A DNA stretch of 64,000 bases from Paraphysomonas bandaiensis (GCA_965644295.1 CBFFRP010000148.1:81342-145341); one strand, 5' to 3'. Counted from the stretch's first letter, positions 35,626 through 49,143 are shown. The notes: generated by a model from the letters alone, not told the origin. Made by a program: numbers and translations.

Positions 35626-38600
35626 ATGTATCACTTCACTTTCTTCACTTCTATTTTATATTTTTACTTCATAGTCATCCAAATTACAGCCACTATACAT
35701 ACATCCACATATCCATCTCATCATTTATATAAACCCCATACACACACCTCTCATACATTACTAACATCCCATACAAACACTAATACATACAATCACACTC
35801 ATATCTCACATATAACTTCATCAAAATTAATTGAAACAAAGATTCAATCATTTTCACAATCTATCAGATCATGGAATGATCAATGGCCAATAGGGAACGG
35901 TCGTATAGGCGCTTTAATAGGTGGATCGATATCATCTGAGGTGATCCCTTTATCACTAGAGGGATTCTTTGTACGAAGTAATACAAACACTATGAAACAA
36001 CAAGTTAAACATTCATCATTATATAAAGTGTTTCAACAAGCTCGTATGGATTATTTGAATGGTGAGATTGATTTAAGTACAGATCATATGGCTAAACTTG
36101 TATCACCTGAGCCATTAGGGATGTTTCAGTATATATGTGATCTTACTCTTGTATTCTCACCTGTACCTCTCATGAAAGATGTTCTTATATCATCCAAATC
36201 AAGTTCTAATAAAGGGGTGTCGTCATCTGTTAGTCGTCGTACTGATGCAATCAAATCATTGAATCGAATAGTGACTATGTTACAGTCGGATACTGACAAA
36301 CATTCTTCAAATAGAGTATTGCTATCGAAGGAACAGCGAGGTAGTCGTCGTCAGAAAAAATCAGAAAGTTTACCTAAAGAAAATGCAATGGCATCTTTTA
36401 GAGAAGTGCTAAGTGAGCGTCATGAATTAGATACAATAACAGGAATAGCGCGTGGTGTACATGTGGCTACAACCCCTGTTGTGAACGGACATTCGTCTCA
36501 TAAACACATACACACCAGAGAGTGGTTTGCCAGTAATATTGATGATGTCATGGTGGGGTCTTTTTCCTGCCGTCAGGATCTGGTTGATAGTATTGGTGGA
36601 GATCAAGATGATATGGTGGATTGCTTGCACGCAGGACTCCGACTTAGTCGCGAGATGTCTAGAAGTGCAAAGAAAGGAGCAATTAACTTACCAGAATCTC
36701 AGTGGCGTGCTGTTAGATGGTCTGATCGGAGAGATTATGCTATTCTTTCTACAGCCCATACCCAACGGAGGTTCACTCCACCCTCGAAGGATATCGATAA
36801 CGATGACAGTGTTATTGCGTTGAGCTTATCTCTGGAATCTAGCAGTAAGTATTACCACAGAGGGGCCGAAGTGTGCGGTGCACTTATCTGCACTAACTCC
36901 AAATCAATGCATGGTACGATTGTTATAACATTTATCATGTTACAGCATAATTCGTTTTACGCAGTGGGTTTTGCGTCAATTATCGAGGGTCAGAAGTTCG
37001 CAACGTGCTCTAAAGCTGATCGCATGGTGCTATATTTAGCAGCTGTAGGTGGTGGCTATGCATTTACTGATACTACAAATGAAACACTTACATATGATAC
37101 CAATCATGCGGCCTTAAGATCGGAATGTTGGATGAAGATAGAATCTGCACTTGATTTAGGATATGAAAATGTCAAGCAACGGCATGTTGCTGCATTTTCT
37201 AAAGCAATGACTGAATCTGCAGTGATATTTGGAAAGCCGACGGCGTCCAATGCGTCAGTGTTATGTGGCGATGACACCATTGAGTCTCAAGTTAAGTGTC
37301 TTCGAAGTGCCTCGATAGGGAAACCAAACACGAAATCTCGGGCCGTGGCGAATTTAGTATCATCCGCTTTTTGGTTTGGAAAATACTTGCTTCTGTCTTC
37401 GGCAACAGAGAGTGTTCCGAATCTTCAGGGCTTGTGGTGTGACGGACCAGAAAGCGCTTGGAATGGGGACTACCACTTAAATATAAACATGCAGATGATG
37501 TATTGGCCGTCGAATAGTGTCGGGTTAGGGCGCTATACTCTACCGCCACTGAAGAAATGGTTAACACGCATGACTCACACAGGATCTCGGACCGCTAGAG
37601 AGCTCTATAATTGTCCTGGGTGGGTAGGGCATGGGTTTACGGACGACTTGCTGGACATGGGGATTCGAGGAAGTACCGAGTGGGCCTTGTGTGTAACATG
37701 TGGTACCTGGATGGCGCAGCAATTATGGGAATACTCAACGTATAGCTTTGACGTGAATTTTCTAAACGACACTTTGCTACCTCTCTTTCGATCTTTGGCG
37801 AAGTTTTTTATCAATTATTTATTTAGGGGTCCTGATGGATACATGCATTCTGGTCCAACCACATCTCCAGAAAATTCTTACAGAGGTAATACACGAGGAC
37901 AGGAGGGGAAATATTATCACATTGCACTCAGCCCCGGACTGGACATGTCAATATTGCGCCAGGTATACTTTTATGTTATGCTTTGCACTATGCTATATTG
38001 ATTTTCTTAGGCTGCGAATTCCTTGAAAATGATTACGGATTGGAAGTATAATCGATGGCTAGAACTTGTACCAGCTTCAACAAAAATAAGCGATGTACCA
38101 CCGTCTCTAGTGGCTGACATGGAATTGTGTAAGTTCATTTCCTTGTATACTAACTCCCTTACATCTGTTTTACCTGCAGCGAATTCTTTTTTATCTGTGG
38201 TTCAGGGAATGAAATACTCTGCTAACCCTGCTGTGGCTAATGGAATTATTCTTGAATATCCAATCCGTGAAATAAATTTTCGACTTAATGATTCTTTTCA
38301 AATTGTAGAAGGTTTTGATAAGGGCCACCGCCACTTTTCCAGTCTTCATTGGCTCTATCCTGGAACGTTTTTGCCGGCGACCTATGGATCCGAGAGTACG
38401 GCTTCCTCACTTCTAGAAGCTGCAAGTCGAACATTAAGAGAAAAGGTATCTAGTGGAGGGGGACACACGGGATGGTCCGCTGTATGGGAATCGGCTCTAT
38501 GGTCTCGACTCCGACAACCGGCAGCAGCCTGGTCTGCGCTTAAAAAATATTTACTGAAATATACAAGTTCAAGGCTAATGGGATTACATCCTAATTTGAA

Positions 38601-39609
38601 ACCGTCTTTGGCTAAATGTGGCACTTGCTTTAAAGAAGCACCATCTCGTACTAAGGTTAAAAAGGGGATGGCCACTCCAGACGGATCAGTGGTGAGTAAT
38701 ATAGGCATTTTCAAAGAAAATTAATTTGCTATGGTAGTTTCAGATAGACGGTAGTGTTGGTTTTGTGGCGGCTGTTTGTGAAATGATACTTCAATCACAT
38801 GAACCCGGAATTGTATCTTTTCTTCCTGCTATTCCAGCAGAGTTGTCTAGATATGGTGAGATCTTAATTAATATTTCGTAGAGATTTGTGACATTGAAAT
38901 AGGTAAAGCTCTGGATATTAGGGCTAGAGGTGGCTACTCTGTATCGTTTCAGTGGTCTAAAAATCGCGTTACAGCTGCTGTTCTTGAGATAAAAGAATGG
39001 CACCCTTGGCTATTGGGACAAATAGAAACATCGCCTGGATACTTTCGACCCCCTTCATCTTCCACTAGACCAGACATACCAGATCCTATTCCTCGTTTAT
39101 TGTTGTCCTTTCCTAATAGAATGATTTCTCTTACTGGGCATGCCAATGTAACGGGTTTATCACATGGCAATAAGCCTTGCGCGAGACAAGTTTCGAATAC
39201 AACCGGTAATCAGTTTAGTGATTCAGTAGTTGATTTAAAGCTCGATTCGGTATTGTTTGTTGAAATAGATGTCTTTCCTTGTAATCTGTTTTTGTGCTCT
39301 GATATAATTAGCAGAGAGAAATGTGCCATGCAAATTAAGCACTTAGTACGTAGCTCAAACTTTATTGATTCGTATACAGGGTAAGCTATATTAAAGAATT
39401 GAAATACTTGTAGTACCTATGTTCGGAGACGACGCGGCAAGAGCTGTTGGGGGCATACTGTTTCTCGCAGGTGGAGGAGCATCTGCAGATGGAGGTTCAT
39501 TTTTTTCTCATTAAAATATCACAAAATTCTGCTAGATCGGATATCATTTGCTAATTCTGAGCTGCTTTCTGCTGCTGAAATTCGACGTCTCCGCCACCAT
39601 CGTTACTAA
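35626..39609 (+). CDS. GH95-type alpha-L-fucosidase
   Basis: GH95 enzymes release alpha-1,2-linked fucose with inversion. Exons 35626-37962, 38011-38128, 38180-38691, 38744-38855, 38903-39380 and 39414-39609 give 1250 residues; usual family members are about 750-850. The start gives a signal-peptide-like hydrophobic run (MYHFTFFTSILYFYFIVIQI). Family blocks: WPIGNGRIGALIGG, IPLSLEGFF, NLQGLWCDGPESAWNGDYHL, NINMQMMYWPSNS, MGIRGSTEWAL, EYSTYSFDVNFL, SPENSYRGN, GHRHFSSLHWLYPGTFLP, IDGSVGFVAAVCEMILQS and SFLPAIP. The extra length is mostly a low-similarity insert at about residues 185-390 and a linker around 38560-38690. Intron 38129-38179 is 51 nt without a stop, so it is easily missed. The last exon end is uncertain: an alternative splice at about 39470 would give a shorter tail. 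Confidence 0.88.
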
Positions 39610-40524
39610 CAGTACTACTAACAGATCCCAGATCTGATAATACTTGTTGGTAGAAGTGGCGATAATATATATATATATATATATATCTAGTGGAAAGCAA
39701 TGAGTATTAATTAACCTGAGTGATTATTGATCACAATTGTACTATTGATATTAGTATGTGTTACTACAAGTCAGTACTAATGTCAAATATTTTTCTTCTT
39801 GTGTTAAAATCGCAGTATAATTAAAATGGTAAACTTAGTGTCACTTCAATAATCAATAATAGTCGCATATAGCCAATCTACTCATTCAGGGGCTGCTGTA
39901 GGTAATGACTATTTATTAGGTAATGGAATCACAATACTATCGGAATCGGCAAATAACGATTAAATACCTGTGGATCTGACGTCACAGAGTGGATGAAACA
40001 ATCACACTAAAGTTATGCGTCCGCTCGGAATTTTTACGCACACATCATTTTTACCCGGTAAAAATTGTAAATAGTAAATAGCAACCATGAAGCTGCGCAG
40101 CATTCACTCACCACATATCTTTCGTGATGTACTCCTCGTGTCCCTCTCCACTAAACTCATCCATTACCTCTGTCACATATGACAGGGTGGTAATATTAAA
40201 AGATAACTTTAAATACATGCTAGCGTTCATTGCATTTCACTTTAGCGCCACTTGTCATACCGCAATAAACGGTCATAACTCAATTACCTTGAAATACAGC
40301 TTTCAATTGCTCGCAAATATGCAAAACTCAACAGAGTTAAATTATTTATGAATAAGTTTTATTTGTTTCACTGCAGTAACGAACATAAATGTCTACAAAA
40401 CACTTCAGTTCAAGTATTCGTAATTCAAATTGCGCAGCAATACGCACGAGATAGTATAAATTTCGACATCAAGTTATGTTGGCGGATTAAAAAAGCACTC
40501 TATACCCTTTTCTCCATCAGTGCC
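39610..40524. other. tail-to-tail intergenic region
   Basis: The region lies between the fucosidase and the microtubule-type gene. It contains a (TA)n run at about 39666-39687 and otherwise plain AT-rich sequence. There is no CATA tract and no credible gene. Confidence 0.5.
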
Positions 40525-43500
40525 TTATCTTTTCCAAGTATAGCTACGTCTGGTTTCTGTCGTCCATCTTTGGCTCTTAGACTCTGGGCCGGGAGGATAA
40601 CGCGCATTCGCAAACAAAGGGTTCATGGAAGCTCTCTCTGAAAAACTCTGTTGACAAACGAAGAACGTTAGTGCATTACAGGAAACAAGATAAACATCAG
40701 TTAAGGCAGAAATAAAATCAACCGACTTACCATATCGCGCCCCCGAAAGCGAGTTGGGGCCGATTGCGGTCTACCATGGTTTCGGAGTTTGGTGCGATAA
40801 CTTACATCTTCCCTTAACCCTAAAAGTGCAAGGTATAAGATTGGAGTGAGAAGCGAATGCAGGACATACCAATACGGTTAGCATTACGGGTCGCACGTAT
40901 AGTATCGCCAACATTCCATCTGATAATAAACCACCGAAAGTTAAAACAAGTCTCAACAATGTTGCCCTTTATAGACAAGTAGCTAACATAAGCAAGTAAA
41001 CTAGCACCAGAGTATCGTGAACATATGGTCACATATTACCAGTACATAAGTGACGCATAAAAATTGATACAAAGTATTATGCTACAGCGCACACCTGTTG
41101 GAGCTTCTGCTCGAAGTAGAAACACCAATAGAGGAAGACGAATTGCGGCTATCACACACTGAGCGAGTTGAATCTGCACTGGTTGCTGCCGCTTTTTGCA
41201 ATCTTTCAGAAGGGATTTTCTCTGATTCTTTAGCTGCGACATATCCCACACTGTCCGTTTGAATCGAATGTACAGAATCTGAACTCTTCTCCTCGATATG
41301 ACCGGCCCCAATATCGTGTACATGTGAAGAGGTAGGAGAGCTTTCTGCCCGCAATGAACTTCTATCACAAATAGCGTCACTTTTACAAGTCAAGTCAGCT
41401 TGAGAAGTTGGGCTTCGAGGAGTTTGATCATGTTGATGAAGAAGATAAGAGTCCGGCCAAACGTAGCTTCTACGATGCTCTGTCTGCGCCTTTGCCGCAA
41501 TCGTTTTAGGGTCGTTACGGTCGTAGAAAGGAACATTTCCTCCAATGAACACATTCACTGGAACAGCAGCAGTAGAATGATAAGTAGATATATCAGGAGA
41601 GACAAAGTTATCTTGATATTCAGATTTTCCTTGAAACTTCATATTAGTGGGCAAGACAGCTGTTCGACATTTTCGGACAGCGGAAGTTCTATCTACACTC
41701 TTGGAACGACGGCTGATTGAGGTTGTGATATCGGTACGCCCTCTTCGTTGTGATGAAACGTCATGTGTATGTCCAATTTCATCCGTGGCCCTCATTGAGG
41801 AAAGTGGTGTGTCCACCTGAGAGTCTTTTCGTGTTGAAATTTGAGGAGGGACTTGAGGAAGCGGGGGTGTAGGAGCGTTTTCCTAGATATTATTCAATGA
41901 GTACACATAGAGCTAAAACTTATGATCGAACCTCTATATTAGAAAGTGTAGACCGTGAATCTAATTTAGAATCCACTACACACTCCTCTGCTACAGCAGC
42001 CAAATTAAAAAGACACACCTAGCTTGCAAATCCATCTCAAACCTTTTTGTTCGTCTCTCCCATGACATGCAGGCATCGTTGTTATATTCGTATCAAGTGT
42101 TCGAATTATGGCAGGTTTCTTTTTAGAAAATTAATTTAATAGAAGAGAATATTGTATAACTTACGGATGTAACAGGCCATTGCTTGTACTTATCATCATA
42201 CTCTGATTTTCCAGCTAGTTTGGCGTCATCGCCATATGCAAGTGCTGACAGCAAAAATTCAGACATTAAGAAATGCAATTAGTGGTATACCTTTCGACTT
42301 TTCATGTGGCCAAGCAAATTTCACAGATGAGTTTACTTTTCGATTCGCCAGTTGTTCAGATGTTAATCCTGCTGTAGATTCAGTCGGAATCTGCAGTTTT
42401 GCATTGATCGAAGAATAATCAGAATCTGGAGGCTATGAACATAACACGAGAGATTAGATAAAGGCCATAACACCAACACAGCAATATATTTTCCACCGAC
42501 CCCAATCTGATCATATTCACCGCTGGAGTGTGGAGGTGACGAGTCAATCTCAGAATGTGTCTTTGTCTTATTAACATCCGTGTTCACGGGAGTCAATACA
42601 CCCTGGAAGGAATATCAATCAATATACACTTTCAGTACAAGGCTACACATACCACTATCTGCTTTGCCCATGGCTGATACTGATCACGATACTCTGTTGA
42701 TGACTCTATATACAAGTGAGAACCATCACAAGTAAATAGCAATCAATTATACCTAATTTCACCGTGGGAGCTCCATTGGCCCCACTTGGAATTGCACCCA
42801 GAATGTCACCATTACTGGAGTCAATAATATCGTGATCAGAAGGTTTTGCACTTTTCGCAGCCTACAAATATGCAGCCAGGAAAATGACAAGCAATAACAA
42901 AACAGATTGAAGGGACACTTATCAAATTCCATCCATCATATCACTGCACACAGTATCCAATACACCACCATAAGAAGACGAACCTTCGCATCAGACCATG
43001 ATATGTAGCTATCTCTATATTCTGTGTGCCCCCTGTTTACGCCTCCTGGACCCCTACTGCACCCTACACTCACGTAATTCGACATCAGTGATATGAATGC
43101 TTGCAAACAGAGCCAACTACCTTTGATTTCTGGCCAGGCAAAATTCGTCGGAGCTGGTAGCGTCAACAATTCGGCAGACGTCGTTATACCAAATACAGGT
43201 TCACCTTCAGTCTCATCTTTCTTTGCTGACTGTTCCATAGCCATTTGCGCCTCAGACTTCCATTTCGAGGAATCAACTGCATCCGAGGAAGTGCAGATAG
43301 GATTGCGTGGAGCTGGGATAGACAGTGCAGATGCCTGGCCATATCATTTATGAGGGTTAAAATGGCTAGTCATACATTTTTTCGTATGTATGTACACAGT
43401 ATACGAACTCTACCTTTGCTGTATTCCACTCATGAAACTCATCCCTGTATTCAGTGTGATGATTACTCGTATTCGCCACATCATGGTGAGCGGGAGGCAC

Positions 43501-46500
43501 TGGCCATGCGAAATTGCTCGGCGCCGGAGATTCACTGGGTCTAATAGGCGAGACTCTATTTTGACTTTTATCTTCGTCATGACAATGTTGTGCTTGCTCC
43601 ATGCGATCTCTAGATTCAGATATCCAATTTGAGGCATCTAGATCATCAGCAGAAAGCCCCATCGGATTGCGAGTAGGTTTAGGCGAGACAGCAGTCTACA
43701 TGCGATGCGTATGACAAACACTTCATACAGATAGAACTAACGTATACCTGGGTGGGAAGAGGATGAGTGTGGTAACTATCGCGGTACTCGCTATGGCAAT
43801 TAGTGTACTTAAGAGGGGCACGTGTAGGTGCTAAAAAAATCACGATTAAGTTTATAAGGTAACCATCAGAAAAGGTAAACAACCATTCGCCACTGATAAA
43901 ACTTACCCTCGGGTGTTGGCCATGCAAAATTATTAGGTGAAGTCACGCACACTTGCGACGCTAATCCAGCCGTTGGACCTTCACTCGATGACAGACAGTT
44001 CTGTGTGGCTTGCTCCATTTGGTCTTTTGCTTCTGATTTCCAATTTCTAACATTGCTATGCGTTGTTGATACTTCAAACGGGTTGGTATCTTCCCGTGCA
44101 AGTGATTTTGCCTATGTATAGCTCAACTTAATACAATAACAAAACTGAATGAGGCAACCTTTGACAGCACCCATGCATGGTAGTTGTCCCTGTACTCCGT
44201 ATGACAATCTTTGAAATCAAGTTCCCGTTTATCCGTAGCTGCAGGAAAAATTAGAAATTATACAAACAAAATCACAAAAATTCACACCTTCGGGGACAGG
44301 CCATGCGAAGTTCGAAGGACGGGGACCTTCCAAGATATCCGCAGATGATGGATTCCCAGCAACTCTTCCATCATCTTCACCACAAGCCGCTGCTTGAGCA
44401 GCCTCTTCCATCGCCTCCTTTGCGAACGTCTTCCATTTCGAACTGTCCAAGGCATCTGCAGACAGGCCGAGAGGATTTGTAGAATCTTTGCGCACAATTC
44501 GAGCGGGCTGCGTCACATATTTAGCTTCAATTCTCACAAATATCCATACTAATATAACAACATCGTGGGGGGGGGACTGCTACATTTACGTACCTCAGCC
44601 AAGGGCCAAGCATGGTAGCTGTCGTGAGTTTCCGTGTGTGTCTGACTCAAATCAAGGGGACCACGCTTAACAACTATGCAACATACAAAAAATTAAAGAA
44701 TGAACATATATTGCATAAGCACCATGAAGGGGAAAAAATAAAATACAAGCAACATAAGATGGGGGTGAACCAACCACAAAAACAAAGCATGTACAGTACC
44801 GAATATACAATACGTAGCTACCAACTATAACTTACCATCTCCCACAGGCCATGCGAAGTTCGAAGGAGGAGGAACTCTCAAAATCTCCGCAGATGATGGA
44901 TTCCCAGCAACTCTTCCATCATCTTCACCACAAGCCGCTGCTTGAGCAGCCTCTTCCATCGCCTCCTTTGCGAACGACTTCCATTTCGAACTGTCCAAGG
45001 CATCTGCAGACAGGCCGAGAGGATTTGTAGAATCTTTGCGCACAATTCGAGCGGGCTGCGTCACATATTTAGCTTCAATTCTCACAAATATCCATACTAA
45101 TATAACAACATCGTGGGGGGGGGGACTGCTACATTTACGTACCTCAGCCAAGGGCCAAGCATGGTAGCTGTCGTGAGTTTCCGTGTGTGTCTGACTCAAA
45201 TCAAGGGGACCACGCTTAACAACTATGCAACATACTATAAATTAAAGAATGAACATATATTGCATAAGCACCATGAAGAGGGAAAAATATAATACAAGCA
45301 ACATAAGATGGGGGTGAACCAACCACAAAAACAAAGCATGTACAGTACCGAATATACGACACTTAGCTACAACTATAACTTACCATCTCCCACAGGCCAT
45401 GCGAAATTCGAAGGAGGAGGAACTCTCAAAATCTCCGCAGATGATGGATTCCCAGCAACTCTTCCATCATCTTCACCACAAGCCGCTGCTTGAGCAGCCT
45501 CTTCCATCGCCTCCTTTGCGAACGACTTCCATTTCGAACTGTCCAAGGCATCTGCAGACAGGCCGAGAGGATTTGTAGAATCTTTGCGCACAATTCGAGC
45601 GGGCTGCGTCACATATTTAGCTTCAATTCTCACAAATATCCATACTAATATAACAACATCGTAGGGGGGGATTGCTACATTTACGTACCTCAGCCAAGGG
45701 CCAAGCATGGTAGCTGTCGTGAGTTTCCGTGTGTGTCTGACTCAAATCAAGGGGACCACGCTTAACAACTATGCAACATACAAAAAATTAAAGAATGAAC
45801 ATATATTGCATAAGCACCATGAAGGGGAAAAAATAAAATACAAGCAACATAAGATGGGGGTGAACCAACCACAAAAACAAAGCATGTACAGTACCGAATA
45901 TACAATACGTAGCTACCAACTATAACTTACCATCTCCCACAGGCCATGCGAAGTTCGAAGGAGGAGGAACTCTCAAAATCTCCGCAGATGATGGATTCCC
46001 AGCAACTCTTCCATCATCTTCACCACAAGCCGCTGCTTGAGCAGCCTCTTCCATCGCCTCCTTTGCGAACGACTTCCATTTCGAACTGTCCAAGGCATCT
46101 GCAGACAGGCCGAGAGGATTCGAAGTGGTTCTCGGTGGACTACTTGGGGGCTGCAAGCATCGAAACAGATATTACTTATGCAGTATATATAATATGTAGA
46201 ATAGTATTGCTCTCATATAATTCACAATAACGTATTGTGAGAACTACCGTATGAATCTCCCATTCTTTGAACTTATCCTTGTATTCTGAAGTAATGTTAC
46301 TAGTTTTCCGAGATCTTACTGTGGGCGCTAAGGTGTAATTATTTGTGTTAGTACGTCATTCAACAAAATTGGTACAGTTTCCATGGAAGAGCGCAAAGAT
46401 ACCTCCGATGCGTGGAACAGAATGTTCCTTTGAGCTCTGAGACTTTTGATGTGTAGACGATCCGTTGTCTGTTGAGTTCACAGGTCGTCGATAGTTTACA

Positions 46501-47607
46501 GTAAGGTCTCTCGACGGCATCCAGTCCTTATCATGAAATTCCATGGGAGGAATTTCAACTGTCGAATGAGCATCGGACTTCATCTATATTGACATTGTGA
46601 GTGGCACAGCAGAGTAAATGCTTTACCAAAAGCTATGCCATCAAAACAAATATAATATATGTGCAAAGTAAAAATTTTAGAGGCAAGGCATACATTAGAA
46701 TCACTTGAGTCATTGGGGTGCCCGTTATCATTGCTGTTACAGGACGGTCCATTGGCATTAGAATCGCTATGGGGCTCAACGCTGTCAGTGCGTAAATCGG
46801 AGTCTCGAAATGTTCCAGATGATTGACACTTTGACTCGGCGCTAAGTTGAAATGACGAACGTTCAGGACTCTACCAAAGACATTGAATACATAAATTCAT
46901 AAATAAAATCTCATACCTGTGGTAGGGGCCATTTTCGATATTTCTCTTTGTACTCTGACGTGTATGTTCGCTTCGTGCGACTACTCGAAGTCCGTGAAAT
47001 ATCTTTAGATACAACAGCAGTTCCACCTGTAGTCGTAAGATACGGGTTTGAAGTATGAAAGATACGCACCTGTGGCACCAGGCCATGCGAAATGTTCATC
47101 TCGAGTGGAGGTTGGGGCCGTCTTTACTTTGGCCTCACCATGAGAGTGATTTACCCAACTGTTGGTTTGAGGTCGACTTGAACGCATTTTTTTCGAAGCA
47201 GTAACTAAATTAGCTCATTATGAACGTATTAAGGTAAGATCAGTCTGTACCGCTGTTGGAAGGCATTAGCGATTCACTGTGCCCACCAATCGGTATATCA
47301 CGTGCTGTTTTCAACTCAGTGGTGGAGCTTCTTAAAGGAGGAGCTTTGTACCGATGTTGGTATTCTGTTTCATACCCAACTTTTGCACGAAATACTGCAC
47401 CATAAATAGCAACTTAGGGAGAATAGTGACCTACTATGCATACATACGCTGCCCATATCGTCTGTGCAAATCACTATTGCTTTCTTGCAGTGCTTTCAAG
47501 CTTGATGCCGATGATTCTCTATACAGATATTAGAGATAGATAGTTTTGAGATATTAGTATGACCTCATACGACTGTATTCATCAGATAGAGCTGCTGAAC
47601 TGGCCAT
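40525..47607 (-). CDS. modular SAXO/MDM1-like microtubule-associated protein
   Basis: A 32-exon minus-strand gene; spliced length 4659 nt, 1552 residues. Exons: 47564-47607, 47448-47518, 47251-47394, 47070-47204, 46917-47026, 46694-46870, 46403-46583, 46248-46327, 45931-46150, 45689-45768, 45384-45603, 45143-45222, 44836-45055, 44594-44673, 44288-44507, 44159-44238, 43907-44111, 43748-43830, 43414-43695, 43121-43334, 42984-43045, 42753-42861, 42653-42705, 42501-42602, 42291-42432, 42165-42244, 42043-42118, 41932-41990, 41095-41882, 40870-40919, 40731-40819, 40525-40647. Phases agree throughout. About a dozen motifs fit [ST]E[YH]xxx[FY]xxW (SEYKEKYRKWP, SEYKDKFKEW, TEYRDNYHAW, TEYRDEFHEW, TEYRDQYQPW, SEYDDKYKQWP), the microtubule-binding pattern known from SAXO/MAP6 and MDM1. 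They alternate with NFAWP-containing modules (NPLGLSADALDSSKWKSFAK). A microtubule or centriole role is inferred from the motif only. Confidence 0.7.
44288..46150 (-). repeat. four tandem intragenic units of about 545 bp (exon-pair duplications)
   Basis: Four consecutive units each hold a 220-nt exon, an 80-nt exon and both introns. The three starting at 46150, 45603 and 45055 are almost identical including introns; the one at 44507 has diverged at its 3' side. Each 220+80 pair is 300 nt, so copy number can change without a frame shift. Confidence 0.92.
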
Positions 47608-48424
47608 TCTACCAGAGGACTTACTCACACGTAATCAACCCTTTAAACAATCTCTTAATGACTTCTTATCTTTTCCTTCTACAATCACTTGAATTCTCTA
47701 TATCACAAATCAAGAAACACACCTCAATAGAGTGTATATACTCTCTTCTAGGATGATATCTTGATCATATATTTGAATGGAGGGTTTCATACACTCATCC
47801 TGGAAGAAATTCAAATTTCTGTCTATGATTTTTGTGTATGTATGTATATGTACATACAGTATATGTATGTATGTACTGGACATGTATGTATATATGTACT
47901 GGACATGTATGTATGTACCGGACGTGTATGTATGTAGTGTATGGTGTATGTCAATGTATAGATACGAAGTCAGACACATCATATGAATATATACGTTTGA
48001 AAGTAAGGGGGGAATACATGATAATACAGAAGGGAATACAGAAGGTGGAAGAGAACAGCAACGGTCGTTTGGTGGAAAGGACCAGCAGCAGATAGTCACC
48101 CTCCTCTCTACGAAAGGACCAGCAGCAGATGGAATGGGTTGATAAATAGTTCGACAGGACCAGCAGCAGATGGAATGGGTTGATAAATAGTTCGACAGGA
48201 CCAGCAGCAGATGGAATGGTATCTTGAGGGATCAAACAGTTATATATACATGCGCTGTGTATACATACATATGCATGCAGAGAGCGAACAGAATATCTTG
48301 CATCTGATTCACAGATAATTGCATAGTTTATTGCAATATATCACATTCATTGAGCATCTACTTGGTATTCATATCGATCCCATTAAATTACAAGTTATTT
48401 ATCTATACACAAGTAATTAATCCA
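47608..48424. promoter_or_regulatory. divergent intergenic region with TATG tracts and a minisatellite
   Basis: This 817-bp region between head-to-head genes has TGTATGTA-rich sequence at about 47833-47955, arranged as imperfect units of TACTGGACATGTATGTAT, and a 41-bp minisatellite at 48112-48218. Confidence 0.5.
48112..48218. repeat. 41-bp minisatellite
   Basis: About two and a half copies of a 41-bp unit beginning AGGACCAGCAGCAGATGGAA; a further partial copy of the first part occurs at about 48077. Confidence 0.9.
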
Positions 48425-49143
48425 ATGCTTCATCGATCTGCTATGCGTTTGGCTGCAGTGGGTACTGCTTACTCACTCTCCAATGTATACAGTTATGCAG
48501 ATATGCAATTTGATACTAAGGTACCCACCAATTTACCCCATGTACTTCTCCTTATCTTAGATTTTCATAGGGATTTTCTCAGTATCAAAGTACAGTGGGA
48601 ACACTGTCGTTCCCTCAGCCACTCATGTTATCAGGTGCCGGAATGAGACGAAAGAATTTATATGTTATGGAGGTTGATGTGTACCTTGCTGCAATACATC
48701 TCACACCTACAGCATTGTCGAATGCTCGATCATGGAAAAAAAATAATTCCTCAGGAAGTGTAGCTGATGCTATTCTAACGGGAAATGTGAAATCGGCTGC
48801 TCCCCAAGCCAAAGCTGTGGTCACACTGCGATTTGTGCGCGACGTAGGCGTCAGTAGCCTCAATGGGGCTTTTAATGAAATTCTTGCCGGCTTGCCCCAA
48901 GATGTTATCACGAATTTCACTGACCAGGTGCGGGCAATTGCAAGCGAGAATGGTGTGAAGAAAGGTGAAGATCTATTCTTTGTTTGGATGGAAGGAGGTG
49001 GTATGAAACTGGTGGGAAGTGGTATTGTCGCGTCAGTTGACAACCCCCAAGTGGAACGCAAATTACTTGATGGCTACCTCGACATTGAAAGGGGAGTGTC
49101 TCCGGAACTACGCAAAAGCTTTCACCAGTTCTTGTTGTCGTAA
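48425..49143 (+). CDS. chalcone isomerase-fold protein
   Basis: Exons 48425-48520 and 48571-49143 (intron 48521-48570, phase 0) give 222 residues. The N-terminus (MLHRSAMRLAAVGTAYSLSN) is short and basic/hydrophobic and could be a mitochondrial or secretory leader. The body has the layout of CHI-like proteins: LMLSGAGMRRKNLYVMEVDV, AVVTLRFVRDVG, FNEILAGLP, GEDLFFVWMEGGGMKLVGSG and a C-terminal YLDIERGVSPELRKSF. In non-plant organisms this fold is more often linked to fatty-acid binding or an unknown role than to flavonoid chemistry, and the catalytic residues of plant enzymes cannot be confirmed by eye. It is head-to-head with the modular microtubule-type gene. Confidence 0.8.

Noticed and set aside
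40124-40641. Plus-strand open frames near 40.1-40.6 kb
   Set aside because: Antisense to the last exon of the modular gene or AT-rich sequence; no family match.
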